Source: Symsagittifera roscoffensis (lineage: Eukaryota; Xenacoelomorpha; Acoela; Convolutidae). Taken from it: 64,000 nt of DNA. The DNA is taken from assembly GCF_963678635.1 (NCBI RefSeq), contig NC_087064.1, positions 8,037,671 through 8,101,670 on the forward strand, given 5' to 3'. The notes below the pieces were generated by a model. The model searched no databases and had not been told where the DNA came from. It saw nothing but the letters and a program-made list of their open reading frames with translations. Shown here one piece after another: positions 10,998-21,519 of the stretch. The first letter of the stretch is position 1. Every line of letters begins with the position of its first letter. A program made the position numbers and the translations under genes.

Positions 10998-11397
10998 CAG
11001 TAGCGAATTTAGGGGAGGGGGGTAGGGGCGGGGGCCGATGTTTTTTCTCAGGGGTTCAACCCCCTGCCGACCCAAAGGGTCCCCCTTTGTACTATTTTGA
11101 GATATCCATATTTGCTACAGACCCTACAACTTAAACCTCAAAATTTTTTGAATTTGAGGGGGAAGCGCGCGCCGAAAAAACGCCATTTTTGGTCAACATT
11201 TTCCAAGCGCCTTTTTTGGCCTGTTTTTTTTTCAAAATTTTGACTGCGGCGCAGAAAATTTGGACAAAACAGTCTTTTTAGTGCTTTGCGAGAGCTCGGA
11301 TAATCAATTTAGTCAACCTAAAAAAAGTCGACAAAATTTTCGAAAATTTCTTTTAAAATCCGCCCCCACCCTCGAAAAATTCCTAGATCCGCCTCTG
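10998..11397. mobile_element. hAT-like MITE, 400 bp
   Basis: The ends are degenerate terminal inverted repeats: CAGTAGCGAATTTAGG on the left, and on the right the reverse complement of CAGAGGCGGATCTAGG. They match the ends of the element at 47475-47911 (CAGGGGCGGATCTAGG). Flanking 8-mers CTTATGTT and CCTATGTA agree at 6 of 8 positions, as expected for an aged 8-bp hAT target duplication. The interior shares GCGCGCGCCGAAAAAACG-like and AAAGGGTCCCCCTTTG-like blocks with the 47.5-kb copy. There is no transposase, so it is non-autonomous. Confidence 0.7.
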
Positions 11398-11502
11398 CCT
11401 ATGTAGATCAAAAAAATCTACTTTGACTAAAAAATATTTGTACTACTTATAACTTCATGAAGTGTACTTTGCTAACCTTTTTAGCATGTTCAACCCACAT
11501 AC

Positions 11503-11840
11503 TGTTGAGGACAGACGAGCTCAATGCCAGACTAGTGAAATACCAGACCAAACTCAAGGTCAGACTTGAGCAATAGAAACCTAATTAAAGGTCAACTGGT
11601 ATAAAACTCAATGCACTCAGACAAGGTCAACTGGTCTGCTGGTATTTGATAAACTAATTAATTAACTGGTAATTAATTAACTGGTACTATTTGATGCTCA
11701 GTTTGTCGTGTCATTTTATAAACACAATCTCAATTCATTCTTCAACAATCAGTATCTCTTCTCTCTCCTCAGTTGAAACCTCAGATAACTCTCAAACCTA
11801 TATCCCCTAGTCCTACTTGCTCTAACTCTGAATCTTAACA
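11503..11840 (+). repeat. 5' LTR of the copia element
   Basis: 338 bp, starting TGTTGAGG and ending TTAACA (4-bp TGTT/AACA inverted ends). It contains a tandem duplication built on AATTAATTAACTGGT near 11655-11687 and CTCTTCTCTCTCCTCAG pyrimidine-rich sequence near 11757-11773. The promoter and polyadenylation signals expected in an LTR are not obvious by eye. Confidence 0.95.
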
Positions 11841-11854
11841 GGTTATGGGCCCAG
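11841..11854 (+). promoter_or_regulatory. Primer-binding site: tRNA-iMet anticodon arm
   Basis: GGTTATGGGCCCAG directly follows the 5' LTR and is the exact reverse complement of CTGGGCCCATAACC, the anticodon stem-loop of metazoan initiator tRNA-Met. Drosophila copia primes reverse transcription from the same internal region using a half-tRNA fragment, so the same mechanism is inferred. Confidence 0.85.
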
Positions 11855-11937
11855 ATTTCTAAACTTTTTGATTTAATAATTATTTGATTTCTGTCAGAGT
11901 TTTTTTTAGCTTTTATCTAGCCTTTAGCAAAGCAGAG

Positions 11938-14900
11938 ATGGACTTGAAACTGGCTGGATTCAGTGGAAAGTCTGAAGATTTTCCAGCTTGGTCGACGAAG
12001 TTTGTGGCACTGATGCATACCAAAGGCCTGTTCAGGACTGTGATGGGCAATGACGATCTACCAGAAGCTGAACCTACGCTACCTGAGAATCCGAATGCTG
12101 ACCAGATGACGGCGTACAACACCAAGATGCAGGAGCGAGCTGTGCTGATCCAGCAGAGGAAAGACAACCGAAACACAGTGTGGTCACATCTAGCTCTGGT
12201 CCTGAACAACACCACACTGATGTACATCAAGAACGACTGCGTGGCTGCGGATGGCTATGGCGATGGGACGAAGGCCTGGAGACTGCTGCAAGAGAAGTTT
12301 TGCAGTGTGGAGAGGCCTACAGTGGTCAGTCTAGTAGGCCAGCTTGCGAAGCTGCGCCTAGGATCAGAGGAGGATCTCGATGACTACTTCGTTCGAAGTC
12401 AAGAGCTGATGACGCGGCTGAGTGAAGCTGGGGAAGCAATTACGGACACACTCTTCAATGCGCTCGTGATCAACGGACTGCCTGACAGCTTTGAGCATTT
12501 CGTGGTGCAGGAGAGCTTCCAGCCGGCCAAGACTTTTACAGAGCTGAGAACGAGGTTGAGGAACTATGATGACTCGAGACGAGCTCGATGTGGAGAGAAG
12601 ACTGGGAATGGACACATAGCTATGCAAGCTGTGAGGAAGAAGAAAGGAGCGTCGGGTGGTGGCTGTTTTGTGTGCGGTCAGAAGGGTCATTTGGCAAGAG
12701 ATTGCAGATCCAGAAGTGACAGTGGTCAATCTGGTGCTCGAGGCAGTGGCTCGAATGAAGCAAGTGGTCCAACTTCAAGGAAGCAAGGGTGCTTCAAGTG
12801 TGGACAACAAGGACACTTTGCAAGGGACTGCAAGCAGGCAAAGACAGGGTTCTTCAGTTGTTGTGCAACAACCTCAATGAAGGGAGATGATCTCATTGTG
12901 GATACGGGATGCACCGATCATGTAGTGCGCGACAAGGCTGTCTTCTCAAGCTTTGAGAAATGGGATGAGGGGACAACAGTTGAGAATCCGAACGGTACAA
13001 TATCAAAGATTGAGGGCATAGGCTCGGTGGAAGTGGACATACGAGACTGTCAAGATGTGACGAGGAGCTACACTTTCCACAATGTGCTGTTTGTGCCGAG
13101 CTACAACGTGAATCTGATGAGTGTGGGCTCAGCAATAGCTAGAGGGTCTAGTTTCAGCTTTACATCAGACTCTTCTCATCTTGTGGCACCGGATGGTCGA
13201 CGGCTACCAGTGAAGCAGCGCGGCAAGCTTTTCTTCCTGGAGTGCAAGTTCAAGAGGAACGCGATGACTCTAGCTACGAAAGCGAAGATGGAGACAAGTA
13301 GTGCAATGCTGTGGCACCGAAGGCTGGGGCATCTCAACAAGCATGATCTAATATCAGTTGTTGATGTCGGCGAGCTAGGGTTCTGCGAAGTGTGCACAGC
13401 TTCGAAGATGCACGAAGTAGCAATGCCAAAGAAGACAGAGAACAGGGCAACTGCAGTGGGGCAGCGGGTCTTCAGCGACATCCAGGGACCATTTGAAGTT
13501 GCGAGCATGCATGGAGCGCGCTATGCCGTGAGCTTCATTGATGACTTCAGCCGTCTGGCAGTGGTCAAGTACCTGGTTAAGAAGAGCGATACTCTTTCGA
13601 AGTTCAAAGACTTTGTAGCTGAGCACGGAACACCGAAGTGCTTGAGAACTGACAACGGAGGTGAGTATTCGTCGAATGCTTTTCGGATGTTCTGTAGAGA
13701 AATGCAGGTGAAACAGGAGTTTACAGTACCTAATACTCCGCAACAGAATGGCGTGGCAGAGAGGTACAACAGGGTGATAACTGAGATGACTCGATGTCTA
13801 CTGGCCGATGCAAAGCTCTCAAAGATGTTCTGGGTACGAGCAATGTCAACGGCAGTCAGGGTTCGCAACTTGTGTCCTACATCCAGCAATGAGCATCGCA
13901 TTTCATCAATGGAGATGCATTATGGGAAGCCATCGAAAGTCAACTACCTGCGAGTGTTCGGATGCCTGGCGTACTACCTGGACAGAGGAAACCGGCGGAA
14001 ACTGGATCCGAAAGGCAAGAAGAGCAAGTTCATTGGTTATGACGAGGAGAGCAAAGCCTACTTGCTGATGGACCTGGAGACAAAGCGAGTGGTACGAGCA
14101 AGAAGCGTGACGTTCAATGAAGACATCATTCCAGACGACTTTCTGGTAGACAGTGAGCAGTCACAAACACTGGGTCTATCAATCGAGGGATGCATTGATG
14201 TAGAGGAAACTAGCACGAAGACCATCACTGAGTCTACCAATAAAGCGAATGATAGTGGAGCAGCAGCTTCAGTGGGGGTTACGGAAGATGACCCAGTCGA
14301 GACTGAAGAATTGGAACCACCTTCCACAGAGCCTCCAGAGCAGAGGCCAACAGAGATTCCAGAGCAGCGGTCAACTAGAACGCGGAACCCTCCCATCCGA
14401 TACGGACTGGCTTACACTCATGCTTCAGTGATAGCACAAGAGCCAAGAAGCTACTTGGAAGCAGTATCTGGACCAGAAAGGGAGCAGTGGCTAGCAGCTA
14501 TGGCTTTGGAGGTGCAGTCACTGAAGGCAATGGGCACCTGGACACTTGTTGATAGACCAAATTCTCGCAAGGTCATTCCTGGACGCTGGGTGCTTGCTGT
14601 GAAGAGAGATGCAATGGGACAAGTGGAGCGTTTTAAAGCCAGATACGTGGTGAAGGGTTTTATGCAAGTGGAAGGACTGGACTTCAATGAGACCTTTGCG
14701 CCAACCTGTAAACCAGAAACAAAGAGAATACTACTGGCTTTGGGAGCGCAAGATGATCTTGTACTTCATCAGATGGACGTGAAGTCAGCCTTCCTCAACT
14801 CGCCGTTAACAGAAACTGTGTATATGGAACAGCCCGAGGGGTTCAGCAGCGGGGACAACCAAGTGTGTTTGCTACAACGCAGTATCTATGGGCTGAAGCA

Positions 14901-16014
14901 GGCAGGAAGGGACTGGTACCAGACGCTGAGCACGTTTCTTCTGGAGACTGGTTTCACTCGAAGCACCAATGACTTCTGTTTGTTCACGATGAGGGGAATG
15001 GATGATGCTATGATCTATGTTCTAGTATGGGTGGATGATATCATCATTGGCTGCAAACTGCAAGCAGAAGTTGACAGGGTGAGGGACCGATTCACTGACC
15101 GATTCAAGATGGATGATCGCGGTCCATTAGCCTGGTTTTTGAAAATGCAGGTCAAACGGGCACCTGGTTCTGTCACTGTGAATCAGTCTCGATACATTGA
15201 AGACTGCTTGGAGCGCTTTGGGTTGGCTGACTGCAAACCAGTAGGGACACCAGCTGATATCAGCACTCAGTTGACGAAGAAGGACTGCCCTGGAGCGGGC
15301 TCAGAAGAAGCAGTGGCAATGCAGCGTGAGGACTACAGAGGCATAGTGGGCTCGTTATTGTACATAGCCAAGCAAACGAGGCCAGACATCCTAGCTACTG
15401 TGACTCAACTTTCACGGTTTCTGGAGAATCCTGGGAGAACACACTGGGTGGCTGCTAAGAGAGTACTGCGATACCTGAAAGGAACCAAAGATCTGGAGCT
15501 GTGCTACATCAAAGATCCTGATGGGTTCAACCTTTATGGTTCAGCAGGTGACGTTGATGACAGAAGGTCAACAACAGGCTACAGTTTTCATGTGCAGCGG
15601 TCAGGAGCAGCAATCAGCTGGAGTACCAAGAAGCAACCTACTGCAGCAATATCTACCAGCGAAGCTGAGTATCAAGCAATGGCAGCGGCTGTTCAGGAAG
15701 GCCTCTACTTACGATACCTCCTCAATGAGATGGATATGACGTGTGATGGTCCAACTGTGATCAACGAGGACAACCAGAGCTGCATCAAGATGTGCAAAAA
15801 TCCCGTAATGCAGAAGCGTACAAAGCACATTGATGTCAAGTATCACTTTGTCCGAGAGCGGGTCGAGGATGGAACATTTGCGCTCGAGTACTGTCCAACC
15901 GAAAACATGGAGGCTGACTTGTTGACGAAATCCCTGAGCAAGGCAAAGGTGGATCAACATCGTCGAACGCTGATGGGTTGCAGCCTGACATTGGACAAAG
16001 CCAATTCAGCCTGA
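11938..16014 (+). CDS. copia Gag-Pol polyprotein, 1358 aa
   Basis: The ATG at 11938 starts MDLKLAGF; the frame is open further upstream only from a TTG. Gag fills residues 1-240, with two CCHC zinc knuckles at 243-256 and 285-298. Protease follows (DTG at 322-324). The integrase zinc site has H460, H465, C483 and C486, with catalytic D514, D572 and E608. Reverse transcriptase has HQMDV (D947) and VDD (D1033-D1034). RNase H keeps RRSTTGY (1209-1215), SEAEY (1241-1245), NEDN (1276-1279) and KHIDV (1296-1300). However, LYG runs straight into SAGDVDD near 1198-1208, so about five residues holding the family's first catalytic Asp (the DADW block) are absent without a frameshift. The rest is uninterrupted. 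Gag and Pol share one frame, as in Drosophila copia. Confidence 0.95.
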   Translation: MDLKLAGFSGKSEDFPAWSTKFVALMHTKGLFRTVMGNDDLPEAEPTLPENPNADQMTAYNTKMQERAVLIQQRKDNRNTVWSHLALVLNNTTLMYIKNDCVAADGYGDGTKAWRLLQEKFCSVERPTVVSLVGQLAKLRLGSEEDLDDYFVRSQELMTRLSEAGEAITDTLFNALVINGLPDSFEHFVVQESFQPAKTFTELRTRLRNYDDSRRARCGEKTGNGHIAMQAVRKKKGASGGGCFVCGQKGHLARDCRSRSDSGQSGARGSGSNEASGPTSRKQGCFKCGQQGHFARDCKQAKTGFFSCCATTSMKGDDLIVDTGCTDHVVRDKAVFSSFEKWDEGTTVENPNGTISKIEGIGSVEVDIRDCQDVTRSYTFHNVLFVPSYNVNLMSVGSAIARGSSFSFTSDSSHLVAPDGRRLPVKQRGKLFFLECKFKRNAMTLATKAKMETSSAMLWHRRLGHLNKHDLISVVDVGELGFCEVCTASKMHEVAMPKKTENRATAVGQRVFSDIQGPFEVASMHGARYAVSFIDDFSRLAVVKYLVKKSDTLSKFKDFVAEHGTPKCLRTDNGGEYSSNAFRMFCREMQVKQEFTVPNTPQQNGVAERYNRVITEMTRCLLADAKLSKMFWVRAMSTAVRVRNLCPTSSNEHRISSMEMHYGKPSKVNYLRVFGCLAYYLDRGNRRKLDPKGKKSKFIGYDEESKAYLLMDLETKRVVRARSVTFNEDIIPDDFLVDSEQSQTLGLSIEGCIDVEETSTKTITESTNKANDSGAAASVGVTEDDPVETEELEPPSTEPPEQRPTEIPEQRSTRTRNPPIRYGLAYTHASVIAQEPRSYLEAVSGPEREQWLAAMALEVQSLKAMGTWTLVDRPNSRKVIPGRWVLAVKRDAMGQVERFKARYVVKGFMQVEGLDFNETFAPTCKPETKRILLALGAQDDLVLHQMDVKSAFLNSPLTETVYMEQPEGFSSGDNQVCLLQRSIYGLKQAGRDWYQTLSTFLLETGFTRSTNDFCLFTMRGMDDAMIYVLVWVDDIIIGCKLQAEVDRVRDRFTDRFKMDDRGPLAWFLKMQVKRAPGSVTVNQSRYIEDCLERFGLADCKPVGTPADISTQLTKKDCPGAGSEEAVAMQREDYRGIVGSLLYIAKQTRPDILATVTQLSRFLENPGRTHWVAAKRVLRYLKGTKDLELCYIKDPDGFNLYGSAGDVDDRRSTTGYSFHVQRSGAAISWSTKKQPTAAISTSEAEYQAMAAAVQEGLYLRYLLNEMDMTCDGPTVINEDNQSCIKMCKNPVMQKRTKHIDVKYHFVRERVEDGTFALEYCPTENMEADLLTKSLSKAKVDQHRRTLMGCSLTLDKANSA

Positions 16015-16021
16015 GTGGGGG
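16013..16021 (+). promoter_or_regulatory. Polypurine tract
   Basis: GAGTGGGGG overlaps the Gag-Pol stop codon and directly abuts the 3' LTR, the position where plus-strand DNA synthesis is primed in LTR retrotransposons. Confidence 0.8.
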
Positions 16022-16359
16022 TGTTGAGGACAGACGAGCTCAATGCCAGACTAGTGAAATACCAGACCAAACTCAAGGTCAGACTTGAGCAATAGAAACC
16101 TAATTAAAGGTCAACTGGTATAAAACTCAATGCACTCAGACAAGGTCAACTGGTCTGCTGGTATTTGATAAACTAATTAATTAACTGGTAATTAATTAAC
16201 TGGTACTATTTGATGCTCAGTTTGTCGTGTCATTTTATAAACACAATCTCAATTCATTCTTCAACAATCAGTATCTCTTCTCTCTCCTCAGTTGAAACCT
16301 CAGATAACTCTCAAACCTATATCCCCTAGTCCTACTTGCTCTAACTCTGAATCTTAACA
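16022..16359 (+). repeat. 3' LTR of the copia element
   Basis: 338 bp. I find no difference from the 5' LTR by eye over the full length. It is followed by CATAC, the second copy of the 5-bp target duplication. Confidence 0.95.
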
Positions 16360-16364
16360 CATAC

Positions 16365-18442
16365 AAAATCCGTTAGCGCTCAAGATAATCGCTCACATTT
16401 AATTTTTCGCATAATAAAAACTTCCTGCAAAACTATATCAGAACTGACTAATTATATATTCAGAGTTCATTAAAATTAGCGAAGAGATTAAAGAAATGTT
16501 GGCATAGCTTTTGTTTAATCTCGCATTCAATCGAGCACCTCTCAACTTCTGTTAATAGAGGTTTGAAATCGGTTGAAATATGACAATGCAGCGGTGTGTT
16601 CTGGATAGGATTGATTGTTGGTCACGTCTTTTCACTCAATATTTCTTCTTCAGTTACCGCATTTATACCAATTCATGAAAAAAACTCAATCACGCTCATC
16701 TTTATTTGACAATAAATTCTTTTTAAATAAAAATAATGATCAATAGGTGAGTGAGAGGAAAAGCGTATGCTCATTATTTTTATACCGATAAAAAACATCA
16801 AAGCACTCACAGTTTCATTATCTTATTTCGGCTCTCAATTTCATTTTTTTTAAAACTCTTCAACGTCCGGGTTGTTTTTCATTTGGTAAGTTGATCTAAT
16901 TCAAACATCAGACTTTTCTTTCAACTTTTGCTCATCGTTTGTGCCATTTTTCATTGAATTTCAGAGCCCAACAGTTCAGTTTTTTTTATTTTTATATCCA
17001 GCGATCAAACAAAAAACGGGGTTAAACTATGTACATTTTTATTTTTTCAACAAACTAAAGGCTTTTATTTGCCCCAAATTTTCAAAGTCTGGTCAATATT
17101 TGCAGACAATATTCTTCAAAGTGAAAGCCCCTGCGCTGCTTCTAGCTCTAAATTCTTCCCATTGTTTTCTACATTCAGCTCCCCTTTGTTTTGAGGCAAT
17201 TGCTCTAATCTAATAAAATCAACACCAAGTTAGTACTTTATAAAATTCCAATTTTTGCGCCTATTATACTGCATTCCTTAATCAGTTGCTCTATAACGAA
17301 ACCTTTTCCACCACTTAAAGTTATACGTTCTTGAGCACTGGCGCAGATTGAAATTTGACCATTTTGTACACTATTTGAATAGCTCAACAGTAACAATTTA
17401 TTTCCCAAGTATTTGTATTTAAAGGTCAGACAGCAAGTTTTCTAAATTTAAACTTTTTGGTTCAATTGACTCTATTTCTTTTCATATAATTCCAATGAAA
17501 ATCTTATCTAAACACAGGAAAGATATCTAGATTTTTCTTGAAGAACCTAGTCGCCAAATTTTTCACTGGGGTTGGCTTATTTGTGAAAAAAAAACCCAAA
17601 ATGCCGTGTTTAAGCATCTTTTGGAAAGTGCCCAAAAAAATGCATTTTTTATCGAGACGCACTACATCTCAAATTTTATGTTGATTAGAAACAAAGTCCT
17701 CCTTGGAAAGTTTTTACTAAAAGCACGGTTTAACCTTCCATAGAGCTAAAATGTTAATCATACAATTCCATTAACTAAGTCTGTGAAAATACTACTCATA
17801 TAAATTTCATAGGACTTTTTTTTCTTGTTTTGGATGGAATTCGGTGTATTGTACTAAATAAAAAAGAAAAACTTTAGGTTCTCATATCTAGAATTTGTAT
17901 GACTTTTTATAATGGCAAAGTAATTTTGAAATTGCCCAGAAAAATTTTTTTTTGTGCTTTTTTCAACCGCAAATCGAATTTGTTAGTCAAACAAACCTTC
18001 TCCAAAAAATTTTTTTGCATAAAAAACTTATTATTTTTTGTTAGCATAACCCAGTCTTGGATGCACTAATTTTGCATTTTTTTCCCTATTAGCTTCATGA
18101 ATTTCTTTTAAAAACTCCTTTTTTGTATGGTATTTTTAAAACTCAAAAATTATCAAATGTCGTTTTCTATTCCACTTTTGAGTAACCCACGGTATTTGTC
18201 TTTTGCATTCGGCTACGAACACAACCCAATAGAAATTAAAATTAGAGAAAAAAATCAAGTTTTTTGGTTATGGAAAAATACTTATCATTCAATTTTCATA
18301 TATGGAGAAGTCGGATATCATAGAAATTTCACACATTTTTCTGTAGGTATGGAATTGTATGGCAGGAAGTTTTTCATTTTAGTCTTGTTTCATTCTTAAG
18401 AAGTCTTAAGAAGATTTTAATTTCAGACTAATTCAGTTTTAT
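16365..18442. other. AT-rich intergenic DNA, no gene recognised
   Basis: Only short frames in T-rich or A-rich sequence occur (for example 16941-17213 and 18127-18399 plus), with phenylalanine/lysine-dominated translations typical of random AT-rich DNA. A GGAAAGATATCTAGATTTTTC stretch near 17518 recalls the palindrome at 24.9-25.3 kb. No transposon ends were identified. Confidence 0.5.
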
Positions 18443-18983
18443 TGTTCCGACTTTTGATACGAAAGTAACGGAATATTTGTGCTCGGGGTGGGTTTTTTTT
18501 TTCTTCAGACAAATTTCGACTTTTTAACTACCCATTTTTGACGGAATTTTTTTATATCATTCAAAAGTATTGTTATCTTGAGCTCAAATTTGAAAAGATA
18601 TTTCACCTGTGATCAATTTTTGTAAAGTTATGAGGGTTTAAAGATTGCCATTTTGACCAATTTGGGACAGTTAAAGCGCGATATAATTCGCGCTATTAAC
18701 GCGTAAGCGGAGATTTAATCCGTCTTATAAATCGTTCCAAATTGGTTGAACGAAGCTTATATGCCATAATTGATTTGTTACAAGGCACGAAATCTATCTT
18801 TTTGTACTTAATATGGCGTGTGGGGGGATGATTTTCTCAAAAAATTCCAACTTTTAGAAGAAAAAAAATGTTCATTTCATTTTATTTCTTTTAATTTTTT
18901 ATGTTATTACTGCTGCTCCATAAACCTTAAAAGGCAGTCAGTCGGAACATTCAGGGCTTCGCCCTGATATGAGCAGTCTTGTT
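18443..18983 (+). mobile_element. HINE-like element, copy 1 (solitary)
   Basis: About 540 bp. It starts TGTTCCGACTTTTGATACGAAAG and ends with GTCGGAACA, then the hairpin TCAGGGC-TTC-GCCCTGA and a short tail ending AGTCTTGTT. The 5'-terminal TGTTCCGAC is the inverted repeat of the 3' subterminal GTCGGAACA. This asymmetric arrangement plus a 3' hairpin is the hallmark of non-autonomous Helentrons (rolling-circle elements). No coding capacity. It is the most diverged of the four copies in this region at its 5' end. Confidence 0.65.
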
Positions 18984-20458
18984 TTGTTTTAGTATTTGAA
19001 TGCTTCATTCTGATTGTTTGAAATAAGTTCTGGGCATTTGATATCACGCCTGTCTTTCAAAAAGTTTTCTACTTAATTTATTTTGCATTTCAGAACTCAG
19101 ACATATTCGACATTAATAGTGAAATAGGCAAACTAGTAAATTGTTTTTGTTGAACGTTTAAAAGAAAAACGAAAAAAATTAGACAAAAATAAAAACAACT
19201 GGTTCATTTTTTTTTTTCAACTTTTCGCAGTTCCATAAAATAATTTTTTTGGGGTAAAACTAAGTTTTACTAAGCATCACTTAATTCAACTTAACTTAGT
19301 TTTACCCCAAAACATAGCTAATGGAATTTGCGTGCACTATATCTGATTTCAAAAAAATATCATTTTTTTAATCCAAATTCAAAAAAAATTGAAATAAGCA
19401 TAAATAAGCAATTTTGAACCTGCTCGCTTGCTTTTTTTGCTGAAAACTGAAAAAAAAGAAAATTTTTCAAACCAGTTTTTCTCATTGAAAAATGAAAAAT
19501 TTTTACGTAGTTTGAATCACAGTTGGAAGGGCTTCAGTTTACTATATCACTGATATGATGCTTATTTTTGGTACCTGATTTTGCGTGGAAAACAAGAAGA
19601 AAAAAGAACAAAAACTAAAACACACCCGAATACAAAGTCCTCCGCATATTTCAATTGGTCGGATCAAAAAACTTATTGATGAAATGGGAAAATTATTTGG
19701 AAATTAAATAAGGGTTAACGAAATCAAGACTGATGGTATCAGGTTGAAGTGGTTGACTTCTTTCTAGGAAATACTTTGTAGTGTTTTTTTAAAAAAAAAA
19801 CTTTGATAGAATATTAACAAGCAAAAGTTTGTTACTGTTTTAAAGTTTTTTTTTGTTGTGACAACTATCCCCGCACACAATATTGAAATGCAAAAGTGAT
19901 ACAAATAGCTTTAGGCGAAATAATGAAAAGATCAAGTAGCATGCCTGAATTCAATTTGAAACGATGTGTTGGACAGCTTAAACCTCACCTATCGCGTGTC
20001 AATTATCCAATGATAGCCAAGTCGACTGGCAGTCTTTAAATCCTTATATTTTTACAAAATGGCTTTGTGGAAAATATTTGAGATCAAATTATGTCGCCTG
20101 ATAGAAATAAACTGGTTATCTAAAACTAATTCAAACGACACTTGATATAGAGGTTGACCTGTCAAATGCAATTTGAACTCAAATTGGCAAAAAGTCGATC
20201 CAACTATTTAAAAAACTGACACTTCATATAACTCACACTGACTCATCCAAAACGATTATACTAATTGTGCAAAATGTCAGGAAAAAACTGAGCAAACGTG
20301 AAGGTAAGTTCTAGAAGCAATCACAGTAAAAACCATAGATTAACCGTAAAATCTCCCTGCCTATGTGACCAATCGTAAAATGTCCTAAGTAGTATTTTGA
20401 AACTCAGTTGTGTATAAAATATGTATTTTACGCAAACACGCAAAAAATCGTCACTAAT
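18984..20458. other. Intergenic DNA between HINE-like copies, no gene
   Basis: No coding frame of note. It contains a perfect 18-bp inverted repeat at 19247-19312 (listed separately) and long A/T runs. A and T homopolymers near 19.4-19.9 kb resemble those of the surrounding elements, but I recognise nothing else. Confidence 0.5.
19247..19312. repeat. Perfect 18-bp inverted repeat (hairpin)
   Basis: TTTTGGGGTAAAACTAAG at 19247-19264 is exactly complementary to CTTAGTTTTACCCCAAAA at 19295-19312, with a 30-nt spacer that itself holds the related strings TTTTACTAAG and CTTAACTTAG. It could be a small MITE remnant or a structured transcript end. No flanking target duplication was seen. Confidence 0.8.
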
Positions 20459-20993
20459 TGTTCCGACTTTCGATACGAAAGTGACGGAATATTTGTGCTC
20501 GGGGTGGGTTTTTTTTCTTCAGAAAAATTTCGACTTTTTAACTAGCCATTTTTGACGGAATTTTTTTGTATCATTCAAAAGGTATTGTTGTCTTGAGCTT
20601 AAATTTGAAAAGATATTTCACCTGTGATCATTTTTTGTAAAGTTATGAGGGTTTAAAGGTTGCCATTTTGGCTATTTTGACTAATTTGGGACAATTAACG
20701 CGCGATATAATTCGAGCTATTAACGCGTAAGCGGAGATTTAATCCATCTTAGAAATCGTTCCAAATTGGTTGAAAGAAGCTTATTTGCCATACTTGGTTT
20801 GTTTCAAGGAACGAAATATATCCTTTTGTACTTTATATGGCGTGTGGGGGGATGATTTTCATAAAAAACTTCAAATTAAAAAAAAATTTAATTTTATTTT
20901 ATTTCAATTAATTTTTAAAAGTTATTACTGCTCCATAAACCTTAAAAGGCAGTCGGAACATACAGGGCTTCGCCCTGATCCGAACAGTCTTGT
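20459..20993 (+). mobile_element. HINE-like element, copy 2 (first of tandem triplet)
   Basis: 535 bp, TGTTCCGACTTTCGATACGAAAG to GAACAGTCTTGT. Both hairpins are intact: ACTTTCG-ATA-CGAAAGT at the 5' end and CAGGGC-TTC-GCCCTG near the 3' end. Its last base directly adjoins the first base of copy 3. Its middle carries the conserved GCGCGATATAATTC and TATTAACGCGTAAGCGGAGA block. Confidence 0.7.
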
Positions 20994-21519
20994 TGTTCCG
21001 ACTTTCGATACGAAAGTAACGGAATATTTGTGCTCGGGGTGGGTTTTTTTTTTCTTCAGACAAATTTCGACTTTTTAACTAGCCCTTTTTGACGGATTTT
21101 TTTTATATCATTCAAAAGGTATTGTTGTCCTGAGCTTAAATTTGAAAAGATATTTCACCTGTGATTTTTTTGGTAAAGTTATGAGGGTTTAAAGATTGCC
21201 ATTTTGACCAATTTGGGACAATTAACGAGCGATATAATTCGCGCTATTAACGCGTAAGCGGAGATTCAATCCGTCCTATAAATCGTTCCAAATTGGTTGA
21301 ACGAAGCTTATTTGCCATAATTGATTCGTTACAAGGAATGAAATCCATCTTTTTGTACTTTATATGGCGTGTGGGGGGATGATTTTCATAAAAAATTTCA
21401 AATTAAAAAAAAATTCATTTTATTTTATTTCAATTAATTTTTTAAAGTTATTACTGCTCCATAAACCTTAAAAGGCAGTCGGAACATACAGGGCTTCGCC
21501 CTGATCCGAACAGTCTTGT
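20994..21519 (+). mobile_element. HINE-like element, copy 3 (middle of tandem triplet)
   Basis: 526 bp, joined without spacer to copies 2 and 4. Its 5' and middle parts match copy 4 very closely (shared AACGAGCGATATAATTC and GATTCAATCCGTCC variants), while its A-rich 3' part matches copy 2. The unit therefore looks mosaic. Confidence 0.7.

Larger units (their letters stand above)
11503..16359 (+). mobile_element. Ty1/copia LTR retrotransposon, very recent insertion
   Basis: A complete 4857-bp element: 338-bp LTRs (TGTTGAGG...CTTAACA) that appear identical, a 5-bp target duplication CATAC at 11498-11502 and 16360-16364, a tRNA-iMet half-tRNA primer-binding site, a single Gag-Pol frame and a polypurine tract. 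The domain order protease, integrase, reverse transcriptase, RNase H defines the copia class. Identical LTRs imply insertion too recent for mutations to accumulate. Its base composition is noticeably less AT-rich than its surroundings. The one visible flaw is a short gap in RNase H (see the CDS). Confidence 0.96.

Noticed and set aside
11884-11937. 18-residue N-terminal extension of the copia Gag-Pol frame
   Set aside because: Begins with TTG; the ATG at 11938 starts a normal copia Gag.
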